Shown: positions 5,396 through 12,124 of the stretch, piece by piece
Position numbering within the stretch: the first letter of the stretch is position 1
Layout of the letters: each line of letters begins with the position of its first letter
NCBI GenBank assembly: GCA_041645025.1
Contig: JBAZQV010000028.1
Coordinates: 1-12,157, forward strand
Reading direction: 5' to 3'
DNA from: GW2011-AR5 sp041645025
GTDB taxonomy: Archaea; Aenigmatarchaeota; Aenigmatarchaeia; GW2011-AR5
Length of the DNA stretch: 12,157 nucleotides
Notes under the pieces: model-generated
Database searches by the model: none
What the model was told of the DNA's origin: nothing
The model's input: the letters and a program-made list of their open reading frames with translations, nothing else
Translations under genes and position numbers: made by a program

Positions 5396-7200
5396 CAAAA
5401 TGCCTCAATTATGCCATGCTTACTGAATACAAGGTGTTTCAGCTCGCCATTGGACAATATTTCTTTTACACCTACAGAGATATCTTCCGGTGAGAAAGGC
5501 CTCCCATCATATTTGAGTATTTTGTGATCAATATCAAGTCCCGTGTTTTCCTTTATGACTCCACCTAGTTGAGCTGTCTTGTTGTTTTCAATGAGAACTG
5601 TCTTGTTTGCGTTATTTATTATCTCCGCGACCGCTGTTGAAGGGAAAGGACTCATGAACACAACCTGCAGGAAGTTTACGCTTATGCCATCCTGGCTGAG
5701 AAGTTTAATTGCTTCTTTTATGGGTCCCTTTGTTGAGCCCCAGGAAACTATTGTAACATCAGCATTATCAGGTCCGAAAAGTTTTGGCTGTTCCACTTCC
5801 TTTTCAAGCAGCGCAAACTTTCTGAAGCGCTTGTTGTGCATCATCACACGGATCTCTTCCTCTTCCCTTTCATTTCCTTCCTCGTCATGCTCGTAACTGC
5901 TTGCAACGTGCATGCCATTCTTCTGTGAAGGTATAGCGCGTGGTGAAATGCCGCTCTCCGTTATCTTGTAGCGTCGGTAGTTCTTTGTCTCTTCTACTTC
6001 CTTATCACTCATCAGCAGGCCACGGTCAATCTTAACGCCGCGGGTATCAAACTCCATTGTAGTTGAGTAGCTTTCTCCCAGATATTTGTCCGTAAGAACG
6101 ATTACAGGCATCTGGTATTTTTCAGCGATATTAAAAGCGTCTATGGTCCTGTAGAAACACTCGTCCACATCACCGGGTGCGATCACAGCCCTTGGAAACT
6201 CATCCGTGGACGCGTGAAGCATAAATCTAAGATCACCCTGACTCGAGTGAGTAGCCATACCCGTTCCTGGACCTGGTCGCTGGGCTTCAATAACAACAAG
6301 TGGCACCTCTGTTTGTGCCGCAAGGCCAAATCCTTCTGCCATAAGTGCGAACCCGCCGCCGGATGTTCCTGTTGCAGAACGCACACCAGCATAAGCAGCG
6401 CCTACTGCCATATTCACTGCTGCTATTTCATCCTCTGTATGTTTTACAACTATGTTAAAATTTCTTTCCTGTGCAGCCATGTTGCTGAGTATGGATGAGG
6501 CTGGAGTCATCGGATAAGCTGCATAGAATTTGCATCCTGCTTTTATGGCGCCAGCAGTTATTGCCTCATTTCCCGAAAGAAAAATTGTGTTTTTTCTTTC
6601 CTGTTTTTCAAGTTTGAATTTGAAGTCATCGGAAAAATTATTCTTTATGTAATCGTAGCCAGCTTTGGCAGATTTTATATTGGCCTCGACTATCGCCGTG
6701 CCTTTCTTTGTTCCAAAATTATCTGTTATCGTGCCGTTAAAAATATCCATGTCAAAATCAAGAAGTGCCATGGTCGCGCCCAGTGCCACGGTGTTTCTCA
6801 TTATTTTTCCGCCATTTTCATTCGCTATCTTGTAAAGCGGTACAGGATACAATCGTATGGTAGTATTTTCAAAATCCGTCTGGCTGATTTTAACAAGATC
6901 ACCATCGTAGATTACACCCGCGTGATCGCTCAGCCACTCTTTGTGCTTATCTATCGTATCCTTGTTGAGTGCAACGAGAATGTTTATACGTTTTGAGTGC
7001 GAACATCTTTCTTTACCATCGACACAAACATCAAGGCTGTTGTGGCCGCCTCTTATTAGAGAAGGGTATTCGGAGCTAGCGAAAACATGAAGTCCTCCAC
7101 GCAGGCATGTTTTGGCAAACATCTGCAATCCAGCGTTAAGAATCCCGTCGCCAGCCTCGCCACCGATTTTCCAGGATAATTTGTTTATTATCTTATTCAT
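5395..7200 (-). CDS. porA/korA: 2-oxoacid:ferredoxin oxidoreductase, fused gamma-alpha subunit
   Basis: A 601-residue fusion of the gamma and alpha parts of OFOR. The gamma domain covers about residues 8-190, opening with WKIGGEAGDG and containing EYPSLIRGGHNS. The alpha pyrimidine-binding domain begins at about 208 with the substrate motif YPMTP (229-233; usual form YPITP) and KHTEDEIAAVNMAVGAAYAG. The C-terminal transketolase-like domain with VSWGSTKG is at about 460-590. Fused gamma-alpha with a separate beta is the Sulfolobus-type arrangement. I chose ATG 7200, because gtgat four bases before it is a good ribosome site; the GTG at 7209 belongs to that site. It is the first gene of the operon. 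Its promoter is at the edge of stem-loop element B, with a tataaa about 50 bases before the start. Confidence 0.95.
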   Translation of the reverse strand: MNKIINKLSWKIGGEAGDGILNAGLQMFAKTCLRGGLHVFASSEYPSLIRGGHNSLDVCVDGKERCSHSKRINILVALNKDTIDKHKEWLSDHAGVIYDGDLVKISQTDFENTTIRLYPVPLYKIANENGGKIMRNTVALGATMALLDFDMDIFNGTITDNFGTKKGTAIVEANIKSAKAGYDYIKNNFSDDFKFKLEKQERKNTIFLSGNEAITAGAIKAGCKFYAAYPMTPASSILSNMAAQERNFNIVVKHTEDEIAAVNMAVGAAYAGVRSATGTSGGGFALMAEGFGLAAQTEVPLVVIEAQRPGPGTGMATHSSQGDLRFMLHASTDEFPRAVIAPGDVDECFYRTIDAFNIAEKYQMPVIVLTDKYLGESYSTTMEFDTRGVKIDRGLLMSDKEVEETKNYRRYKITESGISPRAIPSQKNGMHVASSYEHDEEGNEREEEEIRVMMHNKRFRKFALLEKEVEQPKLFGPDNADVTIVSWGSTKGPIKEAIKLLSQDGISVNFLQVVFMSPFPSTAVAEIINNANKTVLIENNKTAQLGGVIKENTGLDIDHKILKYDGRPFSPEDISVGVKEILSNGELKHLVFSKHGIIEAF

Positions 7201-7249
7201 TCTTATCACAATAGAACGTCATCAATTCCTATATTTGTAAGGGAATAGT

Positions 7250-7403
7250 TTATAGCTGACCAATTTAATACTCAGCATATACTTACTATAAATTGGTCAC
7301 ACACAAGGTGAAACAAAGTTTCACCTGTACAGGTTAAGCCTTGCTTAACCATGTATAGTTAACCAAGGTATAGTATCCAGATTATTTGCTTGGTTAACTA
7401 TAA
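7250..7403. repeat. Four-stem-loop element, copy B
   Basis: 154 bases, the second copy of 3986-4135. P0 is gaccaattta (7258-7267)/taaattggtc (7289-7298), perfect over ten pairs. P1 at 7306-7326 is identical to copy A. P2 at 7332-7350 is identical except one loop base. P3 (7354-7367/7389-7402) is perfect over 14 pairs. In P0 the C-G pair of copy A (4000/4024) is T-A here, a compensatory change. It sits about 50 bases before OFOR alpha and 62 before the RHH gene, between the two divergent promoters. Confidence 0.85.
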
Positions 7404-7429
7404 ATGCTTTTCCGTTTATTTTTAAATAC

Positions 7430-7452
7430 TTTATGTATACATTATAATGTAT
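7430..7452 (+). promoter_or_regulatory. Promoter/operator region of the RHH gene: overlapping palindromes
   Basis: atgtatacat is a ten-base palindrome, and tacattataatgta (7438-7451) is a perfect 14-base one overlapping it, in an AT-rich tract that can also serve as a TATA region. It ends about five bases before the ribosome site ggtga (7457-7461). Ribbon-helix-helix proteins commonly repress their own genes through such tandem palindromes, so autoregulation is likely but inferred. Confidence 0.45.
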
Positions 7453-7465
7453 TAATGGTGAACAT

Positions 7466-7639
7466 ATGGGTTACATACGTTATAAACTTCCGGATGGCAC
7501 GCATGAAATTTTGAAGCGTGTTTGTGAAAAGCTGGATATGAAAGAGTCAGAAATATCCCGAATAGCACTGATGGAATATCTGAAATCTCTGGGCGTCCTG
7601 AATGAACGGATGAAAAAACGTAATCTGATAAGAAGATAG
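7466..7639 (+). CDS. Small ribbon-helix-helix (Arc/CopG-like) DNA-binding protein
   Basis: 57 residues from ATG 7466, preceded by ggtga four bases upstream. The layout is the RHH fold: an N-terminal strand (YIRYKLP, residues 3-9) with alternating exposed residues that would enter the major groove, helix 1 (about 11-23, THEILKRVCEKLD), a turn MKES and helix 2 (about 27-42, SEISRIALMEYLKSLG). A basic tail of Arg/Lys follows. Such proteins are dimers that act as transcriptional repressors or as antitoxins. No toxin gene is adjacent; the next gene is convergent. Divergent from the OFOR operon and sharing its intergenic region, it is the natural candidate regulator of OFOR and of the stem-loop element. 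Confidence 0.75.
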   Translation: MGYIRYKLPDGTHEILKRVCEKLDMKESEISRIALMEYLKSLGVLNERMKKRNLIRR

Positions 7640-7664
7640 TCGTACATCAGAAATAACTCTGTAA

Positions 7665-8261
7665 TTAAACTTCAATTATTTTTCCTCTGCTACCAACACA
7701 AATTATTCGTGTCTTGCCGATTTTTTCCTCAAACCCTTCCATCTCATGTATGTGTCCGCAGATATGTATATCCGGCTTCAGTTCGTATATGGCTCTCGTA
7801 ACCGACTCGCTTCCTGGAAATGAAAATTTTTCTATCATTCCTCCCTTTGGATGCATATGGGTGAGCATTACTTTTTTATCAGCCTTGTTTACGTAACCAA
7901 ATCCCTTGGTAAGATAGTGATGCATTTCTTCCTCGTTGGTAAAATTAATTCCTATATTTGCGCCGCCACATCCAAAAATACCAACATCGTCTTGAATAAT
8001 GGCGTGGTTCTGTGCATTCGTTATTTTATATTTCTCCACGAGAAATTCTGCAATACCCGGGGCGTCGTGATTACCCGCGACAAATACAACTTTCTTACCT
8101 TTTGAAAGAAACGGCCCTATCATATTCTTGGTAAGTTCGCCGAATTCAGAAATGTCGCCGGCTATAAGAACCATGTCAACGTCGTTCTTTTCAGCTTCGT
8201 CAGCGAGGCGTCTAACCAAACTCTCGTTACCGTGTATGTCGCTTATCGCAAGGATTCTCAT
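7665..8261 (-). CDS. Calcineurin-like metallophosphoesterase
   Basis: 198 residues from ATG 8261, with every motif of the fold: D8-I-H10, G35-D36, G63-N-H-D66, H135 in MLTHMHP and GH170-I-H172. Two metal ions are expected. This compact YfcE/MJ0936-like form hydrolyses phosphodiesters or phosphomonoesters, and the substrate is not predictable from sequence. No signal peptide is present once the start is corrected. The frame continues to a GTG-region start at 8339, but ATG 8261 begins directly at the first strand (MRILAISDIHGN) and follows aggtgat about ten bases away. The extra 26 residues would encode an unlikely hydrophobic lead. The gene converges with the RHH gene, with a 25-base gap. Confidence 0.92.
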   Translation of the reverse strand: MRILAISDIHGNESLVRRLADEAEKNDVDMVLIAGDISEFGELTKNMIGPFLSKGKKVVFVAGNHDAPGIAEFLVEKYKITNAQNHAIIQDDVGIFGCGGANIGINFTNEEEMHHYLTKGFGYVNKADKKVMLTHMHPKGGMIEKFSFPGSESVTRAIYELKPDIHICGHIHEMEGFEEKIGKTRIICVGSRGKIIEV

Positions 8262-8326
8262 ACTCAGGATATCACCTATTTTTAGATGATGAGGAAACAA
8301 GATAAATATTATTTGTGATATCCTGG

Positions 8327-8396
8327 TATCCACAACCATCGTTTAATTTTATCTGTAAGCTATCAACAACCAGTCAATAGACGATGGTTGTAGATA
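8327..8396 (-). promoter_or_regulatory. Long inverted repeat with a competing inner pairing
   Basis: tatc-c-acaaccatcgt (8327-8342) pairs with acgatggttgt-a-gata (8381-8396). The single odd pair is a G-U on the minus strand but A-C on the plus, which fits minus-strand RNA. The right arm ggttgtagat (8386-8395) can instead pair with atcaacaacc (8362-8371). Two exclusive folds sit between the secreted-protein stop and the metallophosphoesterase start, so this could be a terminator, attenuator or RNA-stability element. Confidence 0.5.
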
Positions 8397-8419
8397 ACTA
8401 TACGAAAACATTACGCTTT

Positions 8420-8989
8420 TTAAAGCTTTATTTTTAGAAAAAATCCCATAGGCCAAAAATCTTGATTACAATAATAATTCTGAGGTTGTATAGCTTTTCT
8501 TGTAGATGCATCATGACGATCCTGAATATCTCTTGCCTCTCTGTTATTTCTTAGTATTGGTCTATGAAAATTGTTGTCATCAAGTTTGTCAAGAACGAAG
8601 GCATAATCCACGAAGTTATGATCTTCAAAAAACAAAACAGTGCGCACACGGCCCACACCGTCACCGACTGTCCAGATTTCATTGTCGTTGTTAAGTTTTG
8701 TATGGCATGTGACGAAAGGCTCATCACCAGAATATCCAAGACGGCATGCAACTCCGTCAGCTTTATAATAACCCGTAAGACCAGCCCCTAGGCTCTGCTC
8801 GTATTTTTTAACTTGTGTGGTATAGTCGGCTCTGGCTCTTCTATAGTCGGCCATAACTCTCTCATAAGGTGTTTCTGTAGTGCGTGCTATTTGTGAATCC
8901 GCATTGTATGTTGTCTGCGAACCTTTGCCACAGTTAACTCCAATTATCGTTGACATTATAGCCGCTGCCAATGGTAAAAATTTTCTCAT
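8420..8989 (-). CDS. Secreted protein of unknown function
   Basis: 189 residues with an N-terminal signal peptide: basic MRK, then hydrophobic FLPLAAAIMSTIIGV to about residue 18. Cys20 follows in GVNCGKG, not a good lipobox, so cleavage rather than lipid attachment is more likely. Residues about 43-66 (ERVMADYRRARADYTTQVKK) form a charged helix or short coiled coil. The rest is probably a small beta-rich domain with four further cysteines (two close together in VACRLGY and VTCHTK), suggesting disulfides outside the cell. I recognise no family. The ATG at 8989 is supported by a TATA-like tatttttaag at 9011-9020 that predicts a leaderless message. Its neighbour upstream is the cluster-carrier gene, with no evident functional link. 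Confidence 0.75.
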   Translation of the reverse strand: MRKFLPLAAAIMSTIIGVNCGKGSQTTYNADSQIARTTETPYERVMADYRRARADYTTQVKKYEQSLGAGLTGYYKADGVACRLGYSGDEPFVTCHTKLNNDNEIWTVGDGVGRVRTVLFFEDHNFVDYAFVLDKLDDNNFHRPILRNNREARDIQDRHDASTRKAIQPQNYYCNQDFWPMGFFLKIKL

Positions 8990-9010
8990 AAATATTCATA
9001 GGGTGCAAAC

Positions 9011-9020
9011 CTTAAAAATA
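9011..9020 (-). promoter_or_regulatory. TATA box of the secreted-protein gene
   Basis: On the minus strand tatttttaag is centred about 26 bases before ATG 8989, with no ribosome site between. A leaderless transcript is predicted, separate from the preceding cluster-carrier gene. Confidence 0.4.
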
Positions 9021-9036
9021 GCAAATATGATATCCA

Positions 9037-9618
9037 TTAATTAACAGACTTCCCGCAGCCGCATGATGATTTTACATTGGGATTATCTAACTTGAAGCCG
9101 GCACCCTGCAAGCCTTCTGTATAATCTATGTTTGTTCCGTTGAGAAATTCCATGCTTTTAGGGTCAACAAAAAGTTTCACGCCATTTTCTTCAAAAACAA
9201 AATCGTCGTTCACTGGATTTTTTTCGAAATCCATAGAATACGTCTTGCCGGAGCATCCACCGCCCACGACAGCAACCCGCAAGCCATAGCCCTCTTTATT
9301 TTGGCTCTTCATAAGTTCGGCAACCTTTTCGGCAGCAAATTTTGTTATAGTTATTTTTGCATTGCTAAGGTCAACATCTTCCTTTACCTCTTCCTTGTGG
9401 GTTTTAGCGATTCCGTTAAGTTCTTCCAGCAAGGCTGTTATTTCCTCGTCACTCATCCCGTGGCCCATGGCTCCTTTTTCCAATGTTTCGTATGGATTCA
9501 CGTGGCAGCCGACGCAGTGAAGTCCATAGCTAAGCATAATCTCCGCTGCAAAGGGGTATTTTTCTATTATCTCTCCCATTGTCATGTCCTTTGTTATGGG
9601 TTTTATTTCTGCGTTCAA
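9037..9618 (-). CDS. DUF1858-HesB/IscA fusion, A-type iron-sulfur carrier
   Basis: 193 residues with two parts. Residues 1-60 match DUF1858 (ITKDMTMGEIIEKYP..A.IML..G..CVGC), with Cys35 and Cys38. Residues about 86-193 are an A-type carrier (HesB/IscA/ErpA) with its three cluster cysteines: Cys122 in GGGCSGKTY and Cys186/Cys188 in SCGCG. The carrier accepts and delivers [2Fe-2S] or [4Fe-4S] clusters. I place the start at TTG 9618, because ttggtggtaa stands just before it, the same ribosome-site block found before the ferredoxin start. The GTG at 9648 would lie upstream of that block. It follows the ferredoxin gene by 47 bases and is probably co-transcribed. The fusion suggests the DUF1858 head docks or shields the cluster. 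Confidence 0.9.
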   Translation of the reverse strand: MNAEIKPITKDMTMGEIIEKYPFAAEIMLSYGLHCVGCHVNPYETLEKGAMGHGMSDEEITALLEELNGIAKTHKEEVKEDVDLSNAKITITKFAAEKVAELMKSQNKEGYGLRVAVVGGGCSGKTYSMDFEKNPVNDDFVFEENGVKLFVDPKSMEFLNGTNIDYTEGLQGAGFKLDNPNVKSSCGCGKSVN

Positions 9619-9665
9619 TTTTACCACCAAAAATTTAGAGTATATCACGTCTTGAAAGTAAAGTT

Positions 9666-9923
9666 TTAAATTATTATTTTTCCTGTTTCCTTGTCAATTA
9701 TATGTATGACAAGTTTGGGACACCCTTTGGCTGCCAGCTGCGTCCTGTTCAGCTCGTCCTGATTGATTTCCAGCTCAAATAATTGTGTTTGCTCATTGAA
9801 TACCGCATCCTTTAGATCTGCTTTTCTTGTTTCCGAAACAGTCCAGCGCTCAGGATTCACTGCCTCGCAGGCACCTACACCAATACATTTTTTCCTGTTA
9901 TATTGAACGAGGTATTTTCCCAT
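9666..9923 (-). CDS. Small ferredoxin with three cluster cysteines
   Basis: 85 residues from ATG 9923, with ggtggtaagt directly before it; the longer TTG/GTG frame to 9935 merely reads through that site. The cluster region is YNRKKCIGVGACEAVNP with a distant KGCPKL. The usual four-cysteine pattern CxxCxxC...CP lacks its second cysteine, which is Val here. That leaves three ligands, as in [3Fe-4S] ferredoxins or in enzymes with a replaceable fourth iron. A middle insertion (ETRKADLKDAVFNEQTQLFE) separates the two halves, as in single-cluster archaeal ferredoxins. It lies between the Tes-like and cluster-carrier genes, so it is a likely electron donor to the former. Expected to be cytoplasmic. 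Confidence 0.88.
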   Translation of the reverse strand: MGKYLVQYNRKKCIGVGACEAVNPERWTVSETRKADLKDAVFNEQTQLFELEINQDELNRTQLAAKGCPKLVIHIIDKETGKIII

Positions 9924-9952
9924 ACTTACCACCAAGTGAAATAGAAGTTTTT

Positions 9953-10038
9953 ATCTAAGATCACATTTTTAAAAAATGTGATCTGGATCCCATCTTCTCC
10001 CCACAAAAGCATGGGTGCACAAAGAAGATGCGATAATT
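9953..10038 (-). repeat. Two-hairpin repeat element, copy Y
   Basis: The counterpart of 444-533. On the minus strand: catcttcttt, then a long stem catcttct/agaagatg (10023-10030 with 9991-9998), then ggatcc, then the palindrome agatcacattttt/aaaaatgtgatct (9958-9984) and atcttagat. It fills the gap between the Tes-like and ferredoxin genes, ending 30 bases before the ferredoxin start, so it could act in that leader or as a terminator for tes. Confidence 0.6.
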
Positions 10039-10053
10039 CTTTCCGCAGGCGCT

Positions 10054-10094
10054 CTCTACAGAACGACTGACGTCGTCAGACGTCTTTATTAGAG
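10054..10094 (-). terminator. Hairpin just after the Tes-like gene
   Basis: ctgac-gtc-gtcag (10067-10079) is nested within ctcta/tagag (10054-10058 with 10090-10094), four bases beyond the stop codon. No T-run follows, so termination is a guess; it may be a 3' processing or stability hairpin. Confidence 0.35.
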
Positions 10095-10097
10095 GGC

Positions 10098-12017
10098 CTA
10101 ATTACAGCCGCAGCCACTTCCACAGCCACCCGCCGGATTTTCCATGGTTGGTTTTTGTTTGAGCGCTGCCTGAACTACCTGTCCTATCTGCACAAGTTTA
10201 TCGTTATGCCCGCTGGTAAGGGTGTTTGGCAATTCTTCCTCGCCCCAGTCAGTCCACTGCGTTTTTTTCTCCTTGTATTTTCTGTATTTATCATAACTCT
10301 CCTTGATCTTGAGCATTTCTTCCCCTGAAAGCTTTCTGTGATGCCTGTCGTCATCAAGTTTCTTCCCGGTTTTCTTTTCCCACTCTTCTGGTGTTATTGA
10401 AAATTCCCGTTGTACCTTGTCCCTATACAGTGCAGGTATGACATTGAACGTGCAGAAAGGTAGTATGCGCCCATCTGGAACAGCATAATGAATATCGCAC
10501 TTGTGTATCCTGTCAATATCCCAGTTGTAAGGGTCCTGGAAGTGCATCATACCAAGGAACAATGAGTTTTTATGGAAATCTGCGAGGCCGTGATAGTTCG
10601 TGCCGCTTACGGCACTTGCAAGCATTCTCACGAATTTGAGGTCCTTTGGTTTTTTTTCTTCGTTTATGTATTTGCTAATATTCATCATCAGCTTTCCAAG
10701 AACAACAGGCTTCTTCAGCCCCTTCATCTTGCTGCTGTTAAGTTCTCGTGTAAGCTGTCCAAGGTATTCGAAAAATCCTTCGATATCAAAGAACTCAGGA
10801 AGCGGAACCATCTTGTCGCCGTCCTTGAATACATATGTCGCCATGCCGCAGGCAAAATGTATTGAAAGACGGTATTTTGGTTCTTCCTTTAATGCTTCAA
10901 TAAAATCCGTGACCTGTTTTGCACACGGCACAGGAAACCAATGTTCCTTTCCAATCTGGCCATCTGTCTGTTGCTCAATTTTTTTGATCGCGCCAGGTAT
11001 TGTTATTCTTTGTTTTTTGCGCAACTTGTCCGGCATTCTTCCTACAAGCGATACAGGCTGGAAATTCACAGATCTTATGGTGTCCAAGTTACCAAAGCCG
11101 AATCTTATTATGTCGCCAAGCTCGTGGTCATTGATTCCGCCAATAACCGTCGGCACAAGCACGATACCTATTCCTGCTTTTCTGCAGTTCTCTATTGCAG
11201 TAGTAGCTTCCCAATAATTCTTCGGGTTTGTCTCGGGTGTCATGCCATCAAAGCTCATGTATAGAACGTGTGAGCCTGCTTCCTTGATACTCTTGCATAG
11301 CTCAAGGCTCTTCGAAAGGTTTATGCCGTTCGTGTTGAGCTGGACGTGATCGTAGCCAATTTCTCTTGCAGCTTTTATTATGTCAACTATGTCTTCGCGC
11401 AGAGTTGGCTCGCCGCCCGTGAGCTGCACTGCATTCGCGCCCACTGGTTTTTCGTCCCTCATCCGCTGCAGCATGAATTTTATCTGGTCCAGCGTCGGCT
11501 CGTATATAGGTTCTCCTTCCTTTGCATAAAAAAAGCAATACCAACAAGTTAAATCGCACCTGTTCGTAAGGACTATGTTGCCGAGACCTGTGTGTGATTC
11601 GTGTTCTACGCACAATCCGCAGTCCGAGGGACAATCGATATCGAATTCGTTTTTGTCTATATTCGGATTAAGTATCTTGATTCCAGGATCCTGGAACGTC
11701 TCGGCTTTTTTGTACATATCATAGTCAGACCAGTAGATCTCTGTAACAACACCATGGTCTGCGCACGTCTTGGTCATCCATACCTTATTGTCCTTTACAT
11801 AAACAACAGCATCTATCTTCATGCTGTTCCAGCGTTCCTCATCAACACATCCCGGGCAAAGTGACTGATTGAATTTTAGCACCTTGACATCTTCCGGAAG
11901 AAGTGCAATCAATGCCTTTTTTCTTTCTTCTGTATAGTCCTTGACGTAGGGGGAAGTAGAAATCAAATTAATTTCTGTCTTTTCACGAGCTATAGCCTGG
12001 GGGTACGCTGTTACCAT
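10098..12017 (-). CDS. tes: Tes-like radical SAM protein, probable tetraether lipid synthase
   Basis: 639 residues. The radical SAM core begins with C154-DLT-C158-WY-C161-FFYAKEG (CxxxCxxC with aromatic CWYCFFYA, typical of the MJ0619/Tes group), followed by the SAM-binding LTGGEPTLRED. Before it lie extra metal sites: C54-PG-C57, C85 and C129-x3-C133-x2-C136. Around 370-520 are further cysteines (PVPCAKQ, HFACG, HKCDIHY, PFCTF), and the tail is GCGSGCGCN. Known Tes enzymes carry several [4Fe-4S] clusters plus a rubredoxin-like iron, and this layout fits. Tes joins two diether lipids tail to tail to make GDGT membrane lipids. The ATG at 12017 has gaggtg five bases upstream. Related radical SAM proteins of other function (MJ0619-like methylases) cannot be excluded. 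Confidence 0.85.
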   Translation of the reverse strand: MVTAYPQAIAREKTEINLISTSPYVKDYTEERKKALIALLPEDVKVLKFNQSLCPGCVDEERWNSMKIDAVVYVKDNKVWMTKTCADHGVVTEIYWSDYDMYKKAETFQDPGIKILNPNIDKNEFDIDCPSDCGLCVEHESHTGLGNIVLTNRCDLTCWYCFFYAKEGEPIYEPTLDQIKFMLQRMRDEKPVGANAVQLTGGEPTLREDIVDIIKAAREIGYDHVQLNTNGINLSKSLELCKSIKEAGSHVLYMSFDGMTPETNPKNYWEATTAIENCRKAGIGIVLVPTVIGGINDHELGDIIRFGFGNLDTIRSVNFQPVSLVGRMPDKLRKKQRITIPGAIKKIEQQTDGQIGKEHWFPVPCAKQVTDFIEALKEEPKYRLSIHFACGMATYVFKDGDKMVPLPEFFDIEGFFEYLGQLTRELNSSKMKGLKKPVVLGKLMMNISKYINEEKKPKDLKFVRMLASAVSGTNYHGLADFHKNSLFLGMMHFQDPYNWDIDRIHKCDIHYAVPDGRILPFCTFNVIPALYRDKVQREFSITPEEWEKKTGKKLDDDRHHRKLSGEEMLKIKESYDKYRKYKEKKTQWTDWGEEELPNTLTSGHNDKLVQIGQVVQAALKQKPTMENPAGGCGSGCGCN

Positions 12018-12041
12018 ACGAACACCTCACAACATTTACAA

Positions 12042-12050
12042 CTTTTATAT
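12042..12050 (-). promoter_or_regulatory. TATA-like box before the Tes-like gene
   Basis: On the minus strand atataaaag lies 25-33 bases before ATG 12017. Taken alone it would start the message at the ATG and waste the good gaggtg ribosome site. The more distant ttatagattataac at about 12062-12075 may therefore be the working box. Confidence 0.35.
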
Positions 12051-12124
12051 TTCACTAAAAGTTATAATCTATAAGATTCGAGAATATTTAAATGTTTCTC
12101 CATTTCTAAAAGGGGCTTATAGTT

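Noticed and set aside
8262..8339. 26-residue extension of the metallophosphoesterase
   Set aside because: It would push the metal-binding strand away from the N-terminus, ignores the aggtgat site before ATG 8261, and overlaps the inverted repeat at 8327.
10600..11217. 205-codon plus-strand frame
   Set aside because: Lies wholly antisense to the Tes-like gene, is rich in Ser/Phe/Ile as expected from a reversed frame, and has no ribosome site.
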